A stretch of 64,000 nt of DNA from CAXBNB01 sp040151475 (GTDB lineage: Bacteria > Bacteroidota > Bacteroidia > Cytophagales > Cyclobacteriaceae): contig NZ_JBDKWG010000123.1 in NCBI RefSeq assembly GCF_040151475.1, forward strand, positions 43,800-107,799, in the 5' to 3' direction. Both the position numbers and the translations under genes were made by a program. Below, in pieces: positions 8,041-16,905 of the stretch. How positions within the stretch are numbered: the first letter of the stretch is position 1; each line of letters begins with the position of its first letter. Under the pieces are notes generated by a model that searched no databases, was not told where the DNA came from, and saw nothing but the letters and a program-made list of their open reading frames with translations.

Positions 8041-9336
8041 ATGGACATCTTTAATGCATATAATCAAGCAATTGCTATTTCATTGGTAATTATTGTTTCT
8101 TATTGCTTTAATTATATATCTAAAAAAACGAATATACCCAGTGTACTATTACTAATTGCCCTTGGTATCGGTTTCCAAGAATTGCTCAAACGATCAGAGA
8201 TAGATTTGAGCAACTATGTAATGGCAGCTTTGGAACTGCTAGGGATAGTTGGGCTAATTATGATCGTGCTGGAAGGTTCCTTAGACCTTGAGTTGAAAAA
8301 AGAAAAAAAGGCATTACTGATCAAATCCTTTTTTGTGGCTCTATTGTCGTTGTTAGCTACAGCATTTGCCATTGCATACCTTTTTCACACATTTATAGTA
8401 GATAATTTTTATACTGCTCTTTTGTATGCCATCCCCCTTTCTATCTTAAGCAGTGCCATTATCATCCCTAGTGTTGCCAATCTAATGGATAGCAAGCGGG
8501 AGTTTATGATTTATGAAAGTACATTTTCAGACATCCTTGGCATTATGTTTTTTTATTTTATGATAGGAGGTGCTGAAACAGCCAGTATTTCAGAAGTCGT
8601 TACAGATGTATCGGGAAGTATTGTTCTGACAGTGGTTTTGTCCTTGATCCTTAGTTATGCACTGGTTTTACTACTCCAACAACTTCAGTCAAAGGTTAAA
8701 TTATTTTTTCTTATTTCTGTTTTAGTGCTGCTCTATTCTACTGGTAAATTATTCCACTTGTCATCTCTACTTATCATTATGGTTTTTGGTGTGGTGCTAA
8801 ACAATTATCAGTTGTTTTTTAGAGGGAAACTTAGAAAATTAATAAGAGAACATGCTCTAAAGGAGATTACAGAAGATTTCCACATGGTGACCATGGAGAC
8901 TGCCTTTGTTGTCAGGACATTTTTCTTTGTGATTTTCGGAATGACCCTGGATTTTTCAGGAATCACCAACCTGCCTTCAATTTACATTTCACTGGGAATT
9001 TTGTTTTCCACTTTTCTTATCCGGTTTATTTTTCTCAAAATCTTTGTAGGCAAAGGTATCTTACCTCAGTTATGGATTGCCCCAAGAGGCTTGGTCACTG
9101 TTTTGCTATTCTTTTCCATACCTGTAACCATGCAAAGTGAAGCTTTTAATCCTGCCATACTACTTATGGTAATCCTCGCTTCAAGCTTCATTATGTCAGG
9201 CGGATTGATGGCAAAAAAATCAGAAGATGATCCTGAAGTAGATAAATTATCTTTTGAAGACTGGAAACAACTTGATGAAGAGGTCAAGTCTCTGACTTCA
9301 CATAGAAAGGGTGAAGAACAAAAAATGCAACCATAA
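8041..9336 (+). CDS. Cation/proton antiporter, CPA superfamily
   Basis: This 431-aa polytopic membrane protein has about 12 hydrophobic segments, begins MDIFNAYNQAIAISLVIIV, and ends with a short charged cytosolic tail (residues ~395-431). The overall hydrophobic pattern, the LEGSLDLELKK segment after TM3 and the APRGLVTVLLFFSIP segment near the end (~345-360) are typical of Na+/H+ antiporters of the CPA1/CPA2 type. It has no RCK or CBS domain. It is first in a plus-strand operon with mscS- and kefB-like genes, which suggests monovalent cation and pH or osmotic homeostasis. Ion specificity cannot be read from the sequence. Confidence 0.8.
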   Translation: MDIFNAYNQAIAISLVIIVSYCFNYISKKTNIPSVLLLIALGIGFQELLKRSEIDLSNYVMAALELLGIVGLIMIVLEGSLDLELKKEKKALLIKSFFVALLSLLATAFAIAYLFHTFIVDNFYTALLYAIPLSILSSAIIIPSVANLMDSKREFMIYESTFSDILGIMFFYFMIGGAETASISEVVTDVSGSIVLTVVLSLILSYALVLLLQQLQSKVKLFFLISVLVLLYSTGKLFHLSSLLIIMVFGVVLNNYQLFFRGKLRKLIREHALKEITEDFHMVTMETAFVVRTFFFVIFGMTLDFSGITNLPSIYISLGILFSTFLIRFIFLKIFVGKGILPQLWIAPRGLVTVLLFFSIPVTMQSEAFNPAILLMVILASSFIMSGGLMAKKSEDDPEVDKLSFEDWKQLDEEVKSLTSHRKGEEQKMQP

Positions 9337-9375
9337 TTTCCATTGTAAAACAAACAACACCTAAGAAAAAAAGAA

Positions 9376-10230
9376 ATGACAGTTCAGGAATTTATAGAAT
9401 TCAAGATAATATCCTTCGGCGACTATTTTGTCACTCCACTGCATATCATGCAAATGGTAATATTGATCATTGTAAGTTGGACTATCATATTAATATCAAA
9501 GCAAGTTGTCCAAAGACAAATAAACTCGGGTCGTTTTGACAAAGGAAGAGGAAAGGCACTTTTCCAAATATTGAATTACAGCATAATTGTTCTAACTATC
9601 ATTGCAGGTCTGGATATGGTTGGAGTAAAAATCACACTACTGTTAGCAGGATCAGCAGCTCTACTCGTAGGTGTCGGCCTGGGTTTACAGCAGGTTTTCA
9701 ATGATATAGTGTCAGGTATTTTACTTCTTTTTGAGGGCACTGTTACCGTTGGTGATATTATAGAACTAAACAATATTGTGGGCAAAGTAGAGAAAATTTC
9801 GATTCGTACTTCTAAAATAGAAACCAGAGATGGTATCGTGATCATAGTTCCCAACTCTAAACTAGTCAGTGACAATGTGATCAACTGGTCTCACAACCGA
9901 TCTGTAACCCGTTTTAGAATAAAAGTTGGAGTAGCCTATGGTTCCGATGTAAGTTTGGTTATGAAGCTATTGAGCGACTCAGCACTGGAACATCCTGAAG
10001 TGGTAAGAACACCTGAACCCAAAGCAAGATTTATCGACTTTGGTGAGTCATCTCTGGATTTCGAGTTACTTTTTTATAGCAAAAGAATGTTTGATATAGA
10101 ATTTGTCAGAAGTGATATCAGAGTAAAAATAGATCAAAAATTCAGAGAAAATAATATAACTATTCCATTTCCACAGAGAGATCTTCATTTTAAAACAAGT
10201 GATACATTTTCTATAGATAAGACCAAGTAG
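9376..10230 (+). CDS. mscS: Small-conductance mechanosensitive channel, MscS family
   Basis: At 284 aa this is the size of E. coli MscS (286 aa). Three hydrophobic segments occupy the first ~120 residues. The third, pore-lining one is the Gly/Ala-rich AALLVGVGLGLQQVFNDIVSG. The beta domain follows (VGDIIELNNIVGKVEKISIRTS, then VPNSKLVSDNVINWS), and the C-terminal alpha/beta domain ends with REFRENN-type residues and IPFPQRDLHF, the usual end of MscS proteins. It releases solutes on hypo-osmotic shock. It starts 39 bases after the antiporter and ends one base before the next gene, so the three are one operon. Confidence 0.92.
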   Translation: MTVQEFIEFKIISFGDYFVTPLHIMQMVILIIVSWTIILISKQVVQRQINSGRFDKGRGKALFQILNYSIIVLTIIAGLDMVGVKITLLLAGSAALLVGVGLGLQQVFNDIVSGILLLFEGTVTVGDIIELNNIVGKVEKISIRTSKIETRDGIVIIVPNSKLVSDNVINWSHNRSVTRFRIKVGVAYGSDVSLVMKLLSDSALEHPEVVRTPEPKARFIDFGESSLDFELLFYSKRMFDIEFVRSDIRVKIDQKFRENNITIPFPQRDLHFKTSDTFSIDKTK

Positions 10231-10231
10231 T

Positions 10232-11431
10232 ATGATCCTGGCTTCAATCGAAAGCAATCCATTTCTTCTAAAGTTTGTAACAATAGCTCTGGGCATTGTT
10301 CTGATCGGACTGCTCCTTCGGATGTTGAGACAAACCCATGTAATTATTTACATTATTACCGGAGTAATTGTAGGCCCTCATGTACTCGGACTAGTATCAG
10401 ACTCTGAATTGATCAGCTCTTTAGGTTCATTGGGATTGATTCTACTACTCTTTTTTATAGGTATGGAGATTTCCCTAAAAAAACTGGTAGCCAATTGGAA
10501 AATCTCTGTCATTGGCACAGTCTTACAGGTTATATTTAGTGTACTGGCGGTATGGCTTATTGGAAAATATTATGACTGGTCGCTGGCAAGGGTGCTTACA
10601 TTGGGTTTCGTAATCAGCCTGAGCAGCACTGCCGTAATAGTAAAACTACTTCAGGATTCCGGTGAAATTGATCAACCTGTAGGTCAGAATGTTCTGGGAA
10701 TACTATTAGCCCAGGATGTTTTAATAGTGCCTATGCTCATCATATTGAGCTATGCATCCGGCACACCAACAACTGCTACCGAAGTAATTCTACAAATAGT
10801 TGGAGGCGTTCTGATTGCGGCATTGATGGGTTATCTTCTTCACAAAAAAACAATTCGATTACCTTTTCACAAACTAATCAAAAAAGACCATGAACTTCAG
10901 GTATTCTTTGCTTTTGGACTGTGTTTTGGATTTTCAGCCATAACAGGTTTCTTTGGATTGTCCACAGCCTTGGGCGCATTTGTAGCAGGAATACTTGTAG
11001 CAACAGCAAAATCAACTTCCTGGTTTCACAACAGTCTTTTTTCTTTAAAAGTCATTTTCGTTGCATTGTTTTTTATTTCCGTAGGAATGTTGATCAATGT
11101 CCACTTTCTCTGGGACAACCTCTTCGTAATCCTCTCATTGGTAGTCATCATATTACTGGCAAACAACCTGATCAATACCCTGATCATGCGTAGTTTTAAA
11201 ATGAGCTGGAACGATAGCATATATGCCGGTGCGCTACTTTCCCAAATTGGCGAATTTAGTTTTGTTATAGGCAACCTCGCTTATTTCAATGAGATCATCA
11301 CCGACTATGGTTACCAGTTGATCATTGCAGTCATTTCCCTCACCCTGCTGCTAAGCCCAATATGGATCAACCTGAGTAAGCGGTTGACAAAACACTCTTT
11401 TATTTCAGAAATGCAGAGTAAACGCATTTAA
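10232..11431 (+). CDS. KefB/KefC-like cation/proton antiporter (CPA2), no RCK domain
   Basis: This 399-aa membrane protein has about 12 transmembrane segments. Diagnostic CPA2 features are the early ITGVIVGPHVLGL loop, LFFIGMEISLKKL, the SLSSTAVIVKLLQDSGE stretch, the ILLAQDVLIVPMLI core and GLSTALGAFVAGI. It lacks the C-terminal TrkA-N/RCK domain of E. coli KefB/C, so glutathione or nucleotide gating is not expected. Third gene of the antiporter-MscS operon. Confidence 0.88.
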   Translation: MILASIESNPFLLKFVTIALGIVLIGLLLRMLRQTHVIIYIITGVIVGPHVLGLVSDSELISSLGSLGLILLLFFIGMEISLKKLVANWKISVIGTVLQVIFSVLAVWLIGKYYDWSLARVLTLGFVISLSSTAVIVKLLQDSGEIDQPVGQNVLGILLAQDVLIVPMLIILSYASGTPTTATEVILQIVGGVLIAALMGYLLHKKTIRLPFHKLIKKDHELQVFFAFGLCFGFSAITGFFGLSTALGAFVAGILVATAKSTSWFHNSLFSLKVIFVALFFISVGMLINVHFLWDNLFVILSLVVIILLANNLINTLIMRSFKMSWNDSIYAGALLSQIGEFSFVIGNLAYFNEIITDYGYQLIIAVISLTLLLSPIWINLSKRLTKHSFISEMQSKRI

Positions 11432-11444
11432 AACATATTATTAT

Positions 11445-11485
11445 CCCCTGACCCCTGCCTCGCCGGGCAGGCGGGGGTTCAGGGG
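11445..11485 (+). terminator. GC-rich imperfect hairpin after the antiporter operon
   Basis: CCCCTGACCCCTGCC and GGCAGGCGGGGGTTCAGGGG can pair around a CG-rich loop, directly after the last gene of the operon. There is no strong T-run, so this is either a weak terminator or an intergenic palindromic repeat of the kind common in Bacteroidota (compare CCCCTTCAGGGG at 63918-63929). Confidence 0.5.
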
Positions 11486-11641
11486 TCTCTTAGATTTGAC
11501 TGTGATTTTAAAAGATACCGCTACATATGCGGTAAGGAGGGTTTGTGTTTAAATGCATATGCTCTGCTCAGAAATGTCCTGATTTTTTGGTTATAAAAGT
11601 GACCTGTTTAGGTTATATCGTCTAAAAAAGAAAAACTAAAG

Positions 11642-13246
11642 ATGATTAAAAATGTAATGTTGTTATTTGGACTAACCTTCACTCTTGTGGTAAATGGACA
11701 GGTTGGTCTGGATGAAAACATCAGAAAAAGATCCGAAGCACTTTCTTCAGGATTTGAAGTGTTTGTGGTGGAGGAAAAACTTCATTGTGTAAAATTGTTA
11801 CCGGAGTTTTACCAACTACGTTTATTCAAACCCGCATGGGACAACCATGACATAAAGACTTTTATTTCTATTTTGGACAAAGCGGATGAAGAAGGTTTGA
11901 ATCAGGAAGATTATCATTTTAAAAGCATTCAGTATTTTCTAAACAGAAACAACACCTCAGAAGAAAAAGCAGAATTGGACATGCTATTGACTGATGCCTT
12001 TCTATTGTATGCCAGCCACTTCCTCAATGGAAAAGTGAACCCCGAAACTGTTGACAGTGAATGGAAGGCGGTAAGAAGAGAAGGAAATGCCCGTGAATTT
12101 ATGGAAAAAGCTTTGTCTGAAAATAATATTGCCAACGCACTACAAAACCTTCTGCCCGGGCATATCGGATATAATGGGTTGAAAGAGTCTTTAAAAAGAT
12201 ACAAAGAAATTGCCGAAAATGGTGGCTGGGCCAGCATACCAGCAGGAGAAACCATTAAGCCGGGAATGACCGACAGTATCAGGATTCCTTTGCTCATCAA
12301 AAGACTGATCGTTACCAATGACCTGACTTCCACTCCTGATGATCAATATACCTATTCAGAAACCATCCAACAGGCAGTTACAAACTATCAAACAAGAAAT
12401 GGACTGGAGTCTGATGGCAACCTCGGAAAACTCACTGTTGCTTCGCTTAACACTCCTGTAGGTGATTTGATTGACCAAATCAAAATCAATATGGAACGGT
12501 ACCGATGGATATCTCAGGATCTTGGCGATCATTATGTCATTGTCAATATTGCCGACTACCGTATGGAAGTGTATAAAAACAATCAAATGACATTTAACCA
12601 AAAAGTAATAGTGGGTAAACCCTTCCGTAAAACCCCAGTCTTCAGCAGCAAAATGACCTACTTCGTATTGAACCCTTATTGGACTGTGCCTCCTACCATA
12701 TTGTTCAATGACATCTTACCGGAGTTGCAAAAAAACTCCGGCTATCTGGCGACAAAAAACATACGATTGTTTCAAGGACAAGGGAGTAGTTCCACAGAAG
12801 TAGATCCGCTCACTGTTAATTGGTCGAACCTATCTAAAAACAACTTTCCTTATACACTCAGACAAGACCCAGGTGCGACCAATGCTTTGGGAATTGTAAA
12901 GTTCATGTTTCCCAATAAATACAATATTTACATACATGATACACCAAGCAAGGAGTTGTTCAATCGGCAAGACAGGGCGTTCAGTTCAGGGTGTATCAGA
13001 TTGAACAAGCCCATGGAATTTGCAAACTACCTTATTCAAAATGAGCCTGGTTGGAATACTGAAAGAATGACTACAGCACTGAACACTGGCAAAGAACAAA
13101 CTATAATACTGACTAAACCACTTAATGTACACATTTTATACCTGACAACCTGGTGGCAAGATGGAATGGTGCACTTTAGAAAAGACCTTTATAATCGGGA
13201 TCAGGCAGTACTGTCTGCATTAAACGAACCCACTCCAATTTTATAA
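11642..13246 (+). CDS. L,D-transpeptidase (YkuD domain) with peptidoglycan-binding domain
   Basis: This 534-aa exported protein (signal MIKNVMLLFGLTFTLVVNGQ) has the layout of YcbB/LdtD enzymes. An N-terminal scaffold domain contains LPEFYQLRLFKPAW. A peptidoglycan-binding helical domain (~235-275, TIQQAVTNYQTRNGLESDG) follows. Last comes the YkuD catalytic domain (~295-480) with IHDTP (His432) and SSGCIRL (catalytic Cys451). It forms 3-3 cross-links in peptidoglycan or attaches proteins to it in the periplasm. The next gene, an M15 peptidase, starts one base after its stop, so both remodel the wall together. Confidence 0.9.
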   Translation: MIKNVMLLFGLTFTLVVNGQVGLDENIRKRSEALSSGFEVFVVEEKLHCVKLLPEFYQLRLFKPAWDNHDIKTFISILDKADEEGLNQEDYHFKSIQYFLNRNNTSEEKAELDMLLTDAFLLYASHFLNGKVNPETVDSEWKAVRREGNAREFMEKALSENNIANALQNLLPGHIGYNGLKESLKRYKEIAENGGWASIPAGETIKPGMTDSIRIPLLIKRLIVTNDLTSTPDDQYTYSETIQQAVTNYQTRNGLESDGNLGKLTVASLNTPVGDLIDQIKINMERYRWISQDLGDHYVIVNIADYRMEVYKNNQMTFNQKVIVGKPFRKTPVFSSKMTYFVLNPYWTVPPTILFNDILPELQKNSGYLATKNIRLFQGQGSSSTEVDPLTVNWSNLSKNNFPYTLRQDPGATNALGIVKFMFPNKYNIYIHDTPSKELFNRQDRAFSSGCIRLNKPMEFANYLIQNEPGWNTERMTTALNTGKEQTIILTKPLNVHILYLTTWWQDGMVHFRKDLYNRDQAVLSALNEPTPIL

Positions 13247-13247
13247 C

Positions 13248-14168
13248 ATGAACAAAATATTCCCAATACTATTGTGCTCACTATGGTTAATGAGTACAAA
13301 TGTCAATGCCTACGGAAATGGGAAAGCAAACTTTTCTATAGAAGTGAATGGAGAAGTAAACCCCTATAAGATATTTTCAATATTTGTTTTGCCAAAAAGC
13401 GAAATTTCTATTGGCAGTCAAAGCAGTCTGTTGATTACAAGTAGCGAAGTGAAAGTACTTGCAAGCGAGCCTAAAAACTGGAAACTTATTGCCCCGGAAA
13501 AAAACGGCGCTTATAAAGTGAATATAAAGGATCTCAATTCGGAATTCATGCAACTGAATGTACTGGTACTCACACCTATATCCGACAAAAAAGGAGAATA
13601 CCTCAACAACTACAGAATCGGGCATTACCCATCAAAACCTTTGAATGGCAATGAGATATACAACAAACCAAAAGGATTTTTTGAAGTGACCGAAGAAAAT
13701 CAGCACCTGTTGCTCACTCCTCATTTCACTCTAAGTCAATTCGTTTGCAAACAGGCAGAGAGCTTTCCCAAATACCTTATTTTAAGAGAATTATTGCTAT
13801 TGAAATTAGAATACCTTTTGGAAAAAGTCAATCAAAACGGACATGAAGTAGAAACTTTTGGATTCATCAGTGGCTACCGCACCCCGTACTACAACAAACT
13901 GATAAACAATGTGCCATACAGCCGTCATGTCTATGGTGGAGCAGCTGACATCTATATAAATCCAAACAATCAGGGTGGCATGGATGACCTTAATGATGAT
14001 GGCTCCATAGATGAACAAGATGTACAACTATTTTACAACATTGTAGAAGCGGAATTTGGCAAACCTTCTTATGACAAATTCAAAGGAGGCTTAGGCTTTT
14101 ACAGAAAAAACAACCACCACAATGGTTTCATCCATGTGGATGTTCGGGGCTGGAAGGCAAGGTGGTAG
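13248..14168 (+). CDS. M15-family peptidase (D-Ala-D-Ala carboxypeptidase-like) with an EF-hand insertion
   Basis: A 306-aa exported protein (signal MNKIFPILLCSLWLMSTNVNA). Residues ~25-150 are an N-terminal beta-rich domain of unknown role. The peptidase domain starts about 160 and shows the M15 zinc ligands: SRHVYGGAAD (His227, Asp234) and HVDVRG (His296, Asp298), preceded by SGYRTPYYN. Between them is a calcium-loop-like DLNDDGSIDEQD (247-258), the pattern of an EF hand or dockerin half, which is not part of the standard fold. It likely trims peptide stems of peptidoglycan next to the L,D-transpeptidase. Confidence 0.82.
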   Translation: MNKIFPILLCSLWLMSTNVNAYGNGKANFSIEVNGEVNPYKIFSIFVLPKSEISIGSQSSLLITSSEVKVLASEPKNWKLIAPEKNGAYKVNIKDLNSEFMQLNVLVLTPISDKKGEYLNNYRIGHYPSKPLNGNEIYNKPKGFFEVTEENQHLLLTPHFTLSQFVCKQAESFPKYLILRELLLLKLEYLLEKVNQNGHEVETFGFISGYRTPYYNKLINNVPYSRHVYGGAADIYINPNNQGGMDDLNDDGSIDEQDVQLFYNIVEAEFGKPSYDKFKGGLGFYRKNNHHNGFIHVDVRGWKARW

Positions 14169-14180
14169 TTTGGCCTTAAA

Positions 14181-14195
14181 AGTGGATGCTCCACT
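14181..14195. terminator. Short hairpin between convergent genes
   Basis: AGTGGA-TGC-TCCACT is a perfect 6-bp stem lying between the convergent M15 peptidase and acyltransferase genes and overlapping the stop of the latter. There is no T-run on either side, so terminator function is uncertain. Confidence 0.3.
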
Positions 14196-15297
14196 AAATC
14201 CTGATAAATATCCTTTTCCTGTATAGCCAATAACATATATACCATAAAAAGAAAAGTACCAGCATACCTAACATAGCTTTTGCACCCAATTCTCCCATCC
14301 AACCAAACAAGGCATTTGAGAAAGGAAGTATTATTTTTCTGATAAGGTTGTTTCCTCCAACATGCGCAAACAAATAGATAAACAATGGATTCATTCCCAC
14401 AACCGTAAAGAACAATACCCTTCTAAGGTATTTTTTGATATCGATCAACCAATAACAAAGTGCTAATGCCAACAAAGCCCAACCTCCACTGGCAAATACA
14501 AACGTGCTCGTCGAGATACGTTTGATAATCGGGGTAAAAGTGCTAAAACCATAACCTATAACCAGTCCAATGATTCCTGAAATAATTAACACCTGCAATT
14601 TTTTCTTGTCAGATCGATCACTGATCAATAATTGGCCAGCCAAAACACCCCAAATCGTATGTGCAGCTGTGGGTATTGCATTAAACATTGCCCAATGTCC
14701 ACGATCCTCAAAACCTGAAATGAGAATATTGAACCAAGCTCCAAAATTTTGACCCGGAGTAAATGCTTCATTGAATCCTTCTAAAGGGAAAAACCTGTAC
14801 AATCCTTCACTAATCAAAATCAACAGTACCGAAAAAGCTACCTGAAAAACTACTGGTTTTCTAATAATCAAAAAGGCCAGCATATACGTCACTGAGAGCT
14901 GCGCCAGCACATTTTGAAATCTAAATACAATTTTTCCGGGACCAATACAGTACAGTGCCCATCCCAGCAGCAAAAGCAAAAGAGATCTCTTGATCGCATG
15001 CTTTAGAAGTTGCTCATACGAATCTCCCTTTGCCATTCTTTTGGAAAAAGACAAAGGCATAGATACACCAACTATAAACATGAAAAATGGTTGAATCAAA
15101 TCCCAAAAATGCAATCCCTCCCATTTTACATGATGTAATTGCTCCGCAAGAACATGAATAAATGTCCCTTCTAATTGTGGTGATCCCAAAACAGAAAACA
15201 GGTGAGAAAATTCTGCAATAAGCAAAAACATTGTCAGTCCTCTGTAAAAATCCAGAGAAAGTAATCTTTGTTCACCCAAGCCTGCTTGATTTGCCAT
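14194..15297 (-). CDS. DUF5009 / heparan-alpha-glucosaminide N-acetyltransferase-like membrane protein
   Basis: This 367-aa protein has about ten transmembrane segments. The opening RLLSLDFYRGLTMFLLI and the following HVKWEGLHFWDLIQPFFMFIVGVSMPLS are the hallmarks of the HGSNAT/NagX-like group (DUF5009, COG4299). Family members transfer acetyl groups across the membrane to amino sugars. It is the last gene of the sulfatase/fucosidase cluster, starting 28 bases after the sulfatase at 15325, so it may acetylate or otherwise process sugars freed in the periplasm. That substrate link is inference from context. Confidence 0.75.
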   Translation of the reverse strand: MANQAGLGEQRLLSLDFYRGLTMFLLIAEFSHLFSVLGSPQLEGTFIHVLAEQLHHVKWEGLHFWDLIQPFFMFIVGVSMPLSFSKRMAKGDSYEQLLKHAIKRSLLLLLLGWALYCIGPGKIVFRFQNVLAQLSVTYMLAFLIIRKPVVFQVAFSVLLILISEGLYRFFPLEGFNEAFTPGQNFGAWFNILISGFEDRGHWAMFNAIPTAAHTIWGVLAGQLLISDRSDKKKLQVLIISGIIGLVIGYGFSTFTPIIKRISTSTFVFASGGWALLALALCYWLIDIKKYLRRVLFFTVVGMNPLFIYLFAHVGGNNLIRKIILPFSNALFGWMGELGAKAMLGMLVLFFLWYICYWLYRKRIFIRI

Positions 15298-15324
15298 GTA
15301 CTTTATTCTTTAATAGCTTTCGAA

Positions 15325-16770
15325 TCATCCATCAGTTCCATAAACCTTGTCGTAGCTGAACCATTTTTCTTCAGCCGCATCTTCTTTCTTTTCTCTAAAC
15401 TGCCCCTTATCTCCGGTTTCTTCAATCCAATTGTTAAGAAGGAGACGCATTTTCTCAAGCGTTTTTTTGTAGTTCGGAGAAGCAGCCAGATTGTTTAGTT
15501 CATACCTGTCATTTTTGAGATCGTACAATTCTTCCTCTGGCTTGACATCAGCCATATGCAAAGCCTGAGCAGGTGACAAGCTATCTTTTTCATACAAAGA
15601 CTTTATCGCCTTTAGTGCCGGATTGTGCTCCAAAATCCATCCCGTTTCCTGATAGCCTTTCTCCGGCATATAATTGCGGATATATTTAAAGTCATTGCTT
15701 CTTATACACCTGATCCTATCTACCTGATCATCAATCCGATCCCTTGAAGCATAAGCATATTCCCGTTTTTTTGCATTTTGCCCGATAAATGGAACACCGT
15801 CCAAATGCTCCGGCACATCAATTCCGGCTATATCAAGGACAGTAGCAGAAATATCCACAGAACTTATCAGGTCGTTACTTTTACTCCCTGTTTTCAATTT
15901 ATTTGGCCAGCGGACTATCATAGGAACCTGAATACCTCTGTCGTACAGCCAATATTCACCACGGTAATGATCAGCCCCATTGTCAGAAATAAAAATTACC
16001 ACAGTATTTTCAGCAATTCCTTCATCTTCCAACCTTTGTAATATGTCTCCCACCTGTACATCCATTTTTTCTATCTGCGTAAGGTATCTTGCCCAATCAT
16101 CCCTTACTACAGGATGATCCGGAACGTATGGCGGTAACACCACACTATCAGGACTTACCTGATGAGTAAATTCAGATCGGAAATAATAAGGTGCACCCGG
16201 AGCATATTGCTCCGGATATGTAATTTCATCCGGAGAATCAGCATACCAGTGATTGCCTCTGTGCGTGATAGGTAAAGTAATTTGAGCGAAAAAGGGTTGC
16301 CCTTCCTGGCGTGATTTCCAATCTTTACCATCAAACCCAACAGGTTTGTCTTTGGGTATTTTAAAATTGACGTCTGTTTTGCCTGCAAACCCACAACCTA
16401 CTGCCGTATAATATCCTGCCTTTCTCAAATAGTAGGTAATGGGCATAAAAGGAGAAGGAAGCTCTTTATTTCTCTTTGTCCGGTGATTATGGCCATTGAA
16501 ACGTATTTGGTGGACACCCAACATCATAGATGTTCTTGAAGTAGAGCATACCGGAGCGGTCGTAAACATCTGATTGTACAATACGCCTTCATTTGCTAAC
16601 TTATCTAAATTGGGTGTTTTCACTGCCGGATCACCATAGCAACCTAAGTCTGTGCCAATATTTTCAGCCATTATCCACACTATATTGGGACGGCTCTTAT
16701 CTTCCTCTTGTGAACAACTCTGGAAAATTAAAGCTATCAGAGCTATATAACTTATATAAATCTTAATCAT
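15325..16770 (-). CDS. Formylglycine-dependent sulfatase, S1_8/sulfamidase-like
   Basis: A 481-aa lipoprotein (Cys19 in LIALIFQSC). Metal and catalytic residues include the ENIGTDLGCYGD segment and the formylglycine site VCSTSR with Cys75. The standard site is C-x-P/A-x-R, so Thr at the third position is a deviation. The GHNHR segment shortly after resembles N-sulfoglucosamine sulfohydrolase (S1_8) relatives. VIFISDNGADHYRGEYWLYDRGIQVPMIVRWP is the usual C-terminal metal/substrate region. The gene belongs to PUL 1 and is predicted to act in the periplasm on sulfated sugars. An anaerobic maturase or FGE is needed but not encoded in this window. Confidence 0.85.
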   Translation of the reverse strand: MIKIYISYIALIALIFQSCSQEEDKSRPNIVWIMAENIGTDLGCYGDPAVKTPNLDKLANEGVLYNQMFTTAPVCSTSRTSMMLGVHQIRFNGHNHRTKRNKELPSPFMPITYYLRKAGYYTAVGCGFAGKTDVNFKIPKDKPVGFDGKDWKSRQEGQPFFAQITLPITHRGNHWYADSPDEITYPEQYAPGAPYYFRSEFTHQVSPDSVVLPPYVPDHPVVRDDWARYLTQIEKMDVQVGDILQRLEDEGIAENTVVIFISDNGADHYRGEYWLYDRGIQVPMIVRWPNKLKTGSKSNDLISSVDISATVLDIAGIDVPEHLDGVPFIGQNAKKREYAYASRDRIDDQVDRIRCIRSNDFKYIRNYMPEKGYQETGWILEHNPALKAIKSLYEKDSLSPAQALHMADVKPEEELYDLKNDRYELNNLAASPNYKKTLEKMRLLLNNWIEETGDKGQFREKKEDAAEEKWFSYDKVYGTDG

Positions 16771-16905
16771 TTAGTAAGGTATTAGGTTTTAAAAATCAGA
16801 TCGTTTGCTCTAAAAAATAGTGCCATTTTTTAACAAAATTACTTTCATGACAATTTTTAAGAATTTTTTGCACAAAAAAGCTTACACTTTCAGTGTATTA
16901 GGTAA

